Shown here piece by piece: positions 5,503 through 7,895 of a DNA stretch of 7,895 nt. Source of the DNA: Kiritimatiellia bacterium (lineage in GTDB: Bacteria > Verrucomicrobiota > Kiritimatiellia > RFP12 > UBA1067). The notes beneath the pieces were generated by a model, which did not search any database, was not told the origin of the DNA, and worked only from the letters and a program-made list of their open reading frames with translations. The stretch's first letter is position 1, and every line of letters begins with the position of its first letter. The stretch covers positions 1 through 7,895 of the forward strand of contig JAKSOX010000082.1 in NCBI GenBank assembly GCA_024405335.1, read 5' to 3'. The translations under genes were made by a program, and so were the position numbers.

Positions 5503-7635
5503 TCACGGCAGGTCCACGCGGTGTTTGCGTCCCCAGAGCCGGAAGACGCCGAACATGCCAGCGAGAATCGCGCAGCCGACGCCGCCCCACAAGAAGCTGC
5601 CGCTCACCGCCACGGCGTGGTACGCGGTGGCGACGCTCCAGCCCAGCAGCGTGAGGTAGACCACGAACACGGTGCCGTAAAACGTGCCGATTTCGTGGAA
5701 CACCACGCCCGTCGCCGCCAGGCACGGCACGTACAGCAGGATGAAAAGCAGATACGCGAACATCTGGCGTTCGCCCTTGGGGAAGTGCCGCCGCAGGGCG
5801 GCCGCGTCGTCCACGGGCGCGTCGGGGTTTTCGCGCGCGGCCTCCTGTCCGTAAAGTCCTTTCATCGTTCCGATCACGGACTCTTTCGCGAAAAGCCCCG
5901 TGAACACGGCCACCGCGGCCGGCCAGTTGTCCCGCTCGACGCCGATGGGCTCGAACACTGGCGTGATCGCGCGTCCCGCCACGGACAGCACGGAGTTTTC
6001 GGTGTCGGCGTGGCCCACGGAGCCGTCCACGCCGATCGTGTTCAGCGTGCCGAGCACGAGCACCATCGGCACGATGAACTTGCCGGCCCGCCAGACGAAC
6101 ATCCGCAGCCGTTCCCACGTGTGCAGCAGAATGTGCTTGGGGCGCGGCACGTGGTACGGCGGCAGCTCCATGATGAAATGCGTTGGTTCGCCCTGGAAAA
6201 GCGTGTGCTTCAGCAGCAATCCCGTGGCGATGCCGAGCACGACGCCCGAAAGGTAGATCGCGAACACGAAACGCCCCTGGCACCGCGGGAAGAACGCCGC
6301 CGCGAAAAGCACCCAGATGGGCAGCTTCGCCCCGCAGCTCATGAAGGGCGCCATGAACACGGTGAGCAGGCGGTCGCGTCGCGATTCGAGCGTGCGCGTG
6401 GCCATGATGGCGGGCACGGTGCAGCCGAAACCCACGAGCATCGGCACGAAGCTTTTGCCGGGCAGGCCGATCCAGCGCATGAAGCGGTCCATCACGAACG
6501 CGGCGCGCGCCATGTAGCCGGAATCCTCCAGCATCGCCAGGAAGAGGAACATGAAGCCGACGGGCGGCAGGAACGTCGCCACCGTCTTCAGAGCAGTGCC
6601 CGCGCCGCTCGACAGGATCGCCACCAGCCAGTCCGGCGAGTGCGCCCACGCGAGCAGCCGCGCCGACCCCGCCACGAACAGCGCGTCGCCCGCCTTGTCC
6701 ACCACTTCCACCAGCGCGCCGCCCACGGTCTGCGTGATCCAGAAGGCGATCGCCATCACGCCCAGGAAAATCGGGATGCCGAGAAAACGGTTGATCACCA
6801 CCTTGTCGATCTTCTCGGTGAGGTACACCTTGTTTTGCGTCACGCGCACCACGTCGCGCACGAGCCCGGCGATCACGCCGTAGCGCGTGTCCGCCAGCAC
6901 CACGTCCGGCGGATCGCCCAGCACGTCCGTGCAACGCGCCACCGCGCCGTCGATCACCTCCGGCGCCATGTCGTGGCAGTCCACGAGCGCCTGTCGGATG
7001 AAGGGGTCGCCTTCGATGGCCTTCATCGCCACCCAGCGGCGGCTCACCTTGAACGCCTCCGCCGTTTTCACGCTGGCGGAGGCCAGAATGTCGATTTCCT
7101 GCTCGAGCTCGTTCGGGAATTCGACGGGCACCTTCGGCACCTTCGGCGCCGCCAGCGCCTCCGAGATCCGCGCGCGGAGTTTTTCGACGTCGCGCGCGTC
7201 GTTGGCGTTCACGCCCACGACCGGCACGCCCAGATGCTTGGACAGGTGTTCGAGATCGACGACCGTGCGCCGCTGGCGCGCGATGTCCATCATCGTCACC
7301 GCCACCACCATCGGCACTTCGAGCTCGCACATGAGCAGCGTGAGGTAGAGATTGCGTTCGAGGGTCGTGGCGTCCACCACGTTCACGTACACGTCCGCCT
7401 CGTGCGAGAGCACGTATTCGAGCGACGCGCGTTCGTCTTCGCTGGCGGCGGTGAGCGAATAGACGCCCGGCAGGTCCACGAGCTTCGCGCGTTCGCCGTT
7501 CAGCTCGAAAACGCCTTCCTTTTTCTCCACCGTCACGCCCGGCCAGTTGCCGATGTGCTGGTTCGAGCCGGTGAGTCCGTTGAAAATGGTCGTCTTCCCG
7601 CAGTTCGGGTTGCCGATGAGGCCGATGGTCTTCAC
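5503..7635 (-). CDS. feoB: Ferrous iron transport GTPase-permease FeoB
   Basis: FeoB is an inner-membrane protein that imports Fe(II) under anoxic or reducing conditions. This 710-aa copy has the full architecture. The N-terminal G domain shows G1 GNPNCGKT (8-15), the switch threonine T35 in WPGVTVE and G3 DLPG (54-57). A helical GDI/spacer region (~170-275) precedes a polytopic membrane part (~280-700). The latter carries conserved cysteine motifs GFGCTVPAIM (C405), FMSCGAKLP (C434) and YVPC (C638), plus MLEDSGYMARAAFVMD (368-383) and LFAKESVIGTM (581-591). The G4 motif is odd: it reads TMMD (114-117), with Thr where the guanine-recognising NxxD motif has Asn. The start is GTG (7635-7633), overlapping the feoA stop as GTGA, with a GAGGGGG ribosome-binding site inside feoA. 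Iron-dependent (Fur-type) control would lie upstream of feoA, outside the window. Confidence 0.97.
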   Translation of the reverse strand: MKTIGLIGNPNCGKTTIFNGLTGSNQHIGNWPGVTVEKKEGVFELNGERAKLVDLPGVYSLTAASEDERASLEYVLSHEADVYVNVVDATTLERNLYLTLLMCELEVPMVVAVTMMDIARQRRTVVDLEHLSKHLGVPVVGVNANDARDVEKLRARISEALAAPKVPKVPVEFPNELEQEIDILASASVKTAEAFKVSRRWVAMKAIEGDPFIRQALVDCHDMAPEVIDGAVARCTDVLGDPPDVVLADTRYGVIAGLVRDVVRVTQNKVYLTEKIDKVVINRFLGIPIFLGVMAIAFWITQTVGGALVEVVDKAGDALFVAGSARLLAWAHSPDWLVAILSSGAGTALKTVATFLPPVGFMFLFLAMLEDSGYMARAAFVMDRFMRWIGLPGKSFVPMLVGFGCTVPAIMATRTLESRRDRLLTVFMAPFMSCGAKLPIWVLFAAAFFPRCQGRFVFAIYLSGVVLGIATGLLLKHTLFQGEPTHFIMELPPYHVPRPKHILLHTWERLRMFVWRAGKFIVPMVLVLGTLNTIGVDGSVGHADTENSVLSVAGRAITPVFEPIGVERDNWPAAVAVFTGLFAKESVIGTMKGLYGQEAARENPDAPVDDAAALRRHFPKGERQMFAYLLFILLYVPCLAATGVVFHEIGTFYGTVFVVYLTLLGWSVATAYHAVAVSGSFLWGGVGCAILAGMFGVFRLWGRKHRVDLP

Positions 7636-7892
7636 GCGAACGCCCCCTCGCGGATTTCCTCTTTCGTGAGCACGCGCACTTTCACGATGCGCGCCTCGTC
7701 CCGCCGAAGACTCAGGTGGTATCCGCGCACGGCGATTTCCAGAGGATCGCCCAGCGGCGCCACGTTCACGATTTTGACGCCCGTGCCGCGCGTGACGCCC
7801 AACGCCAAAAGCTTCGCGCGGTACGCGGCGTTCCCCAATGCGTACCCCGTGATTTCGGCATATTCGCCGGCCTGCAAATCCGCCATCGTCAT
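7632..7892 (-). CDS. feoA: Ferrous iron transport accessory protein FeoA
   Basis: FeoA is a small cytosolic SH3-like protein that supports FeoB-mediated Fe(II) uptake, probably by contacting FeoB. This copy has 86 residues, within the family norm. The fold shows as MADLQAGEYAEITGY (3-17), then the helix KLLALGVTRGTGVKIV (27-42), APLGDPLEIAVRGYHLSLR (45-63) and a final strand ARIVKVRV (67-74). These match the usual FeoA pattern of LxDLxxGexaxI, LxxLGltpGtxv and gdPlxixvrgyxlslR. The gene precedes feoB in the normal order and overlaps it by four bases (GTGA). The start is uncertain: ATG codons stand at 7892-7890 and 7886-7884, and the window ends three bases before the first, so no ribosome-binding site can be seen. 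The second would begin MADLQAGE, which also fits the family. A start further upstream cannot be excluded. Confidence 0.93.
   Translation of the reverse strand: MTMADLQAGEYAEITGYALGNAAYRAKLLALGVTRGTGVKIVNVAPLGDPLEIAVRGYHLSLRRDEARIVKVRVLTKEEIREGAFA
7643..7649 (-). promoter_or_regulatory. Shine-Dalgarno site for feoB
   Basis: GAGGGGG, read on the minus strand, lies inside the end of feoA and 7 bases before the feoB GTG start. Together with the GTGA overlap it fixes the feoB start and suggests translational coupling of the two proteins. Confidence 0.65.
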
Positions 7893-7895
7893 GTT

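Noticed and set aside
5499..5509. Small hairpin GCCG-TCA-CGGC between the convergent genes
   Set aside because: A 4-bp stem without a T-tract is too weak to call a terminator and is expected by chance at this GC content.
5417..7330. A 637-codon minus-strand frame overlapping feoB
   Set aside because: It is an out-of-frame shadow of feoB with Arg/Gly-rich translation. The feoB frame carries all the conserved motifs.

Overview
The window is a tightly packed stretch of high-GC bacterial chromosome. It carries six genes, and the gaps between neighbouring genes are only 13 to 17 bases. I see no mobile elements, RNA genes, CRISPR arrays or long non-coding stretches. High GC, a secreted DUF4838 protein fused to a sialidase-type beta-propeller, and a FeoAB ferrous iron transporter together suggest an anaerobic glycan-degrading bacterium of the PVC group (Kiritimatiellota, Lentisphaerota or Verrucomicrobiota). 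This placement is an inference from gene content, not from a marker gene.

Left part, + strand, 1-5489: four genes in a row that look like one transcription unit. They are (1) an NAD(P)-dependent extended SDR epimerase/dehydratase, cut at its 5' end by the window edge; (2) a 413-aa class I SAM-dependent methyltransferase of the Methyltransf_32 / METTL25-like type; (3) a 971-aa exported, possibly lipid-anchored, two-part protein with a DUF4838 glycosidase-like front half and a three-Asp-box sialidase-like propeller at the back; and (4) an 82-aa FmdB-type zinc-ribbon protein starting at GTG. Their functions do not form an obvious single pathway, so the spacing may reflect genome compaction more than a shared role.

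Right part, - strand, 5503-7892: feoA and feoB, overlapping by four bases (GTGA). They encode a cytosolic SH3-like partner and the GTPase-permease for Fe(II) uptake. This pair converges on the + strand unit with a 13-base gap and no convincing terminator.

The items most worth a second look are the DUF4838/sialidase-like fusion, the Asn-to-Thr change in the FeoB G4 nucleotide-specificity motif, and the uncharacterised METTL25-like methyltransferase. I found no clear multi-gene novel defence or mobile system here.
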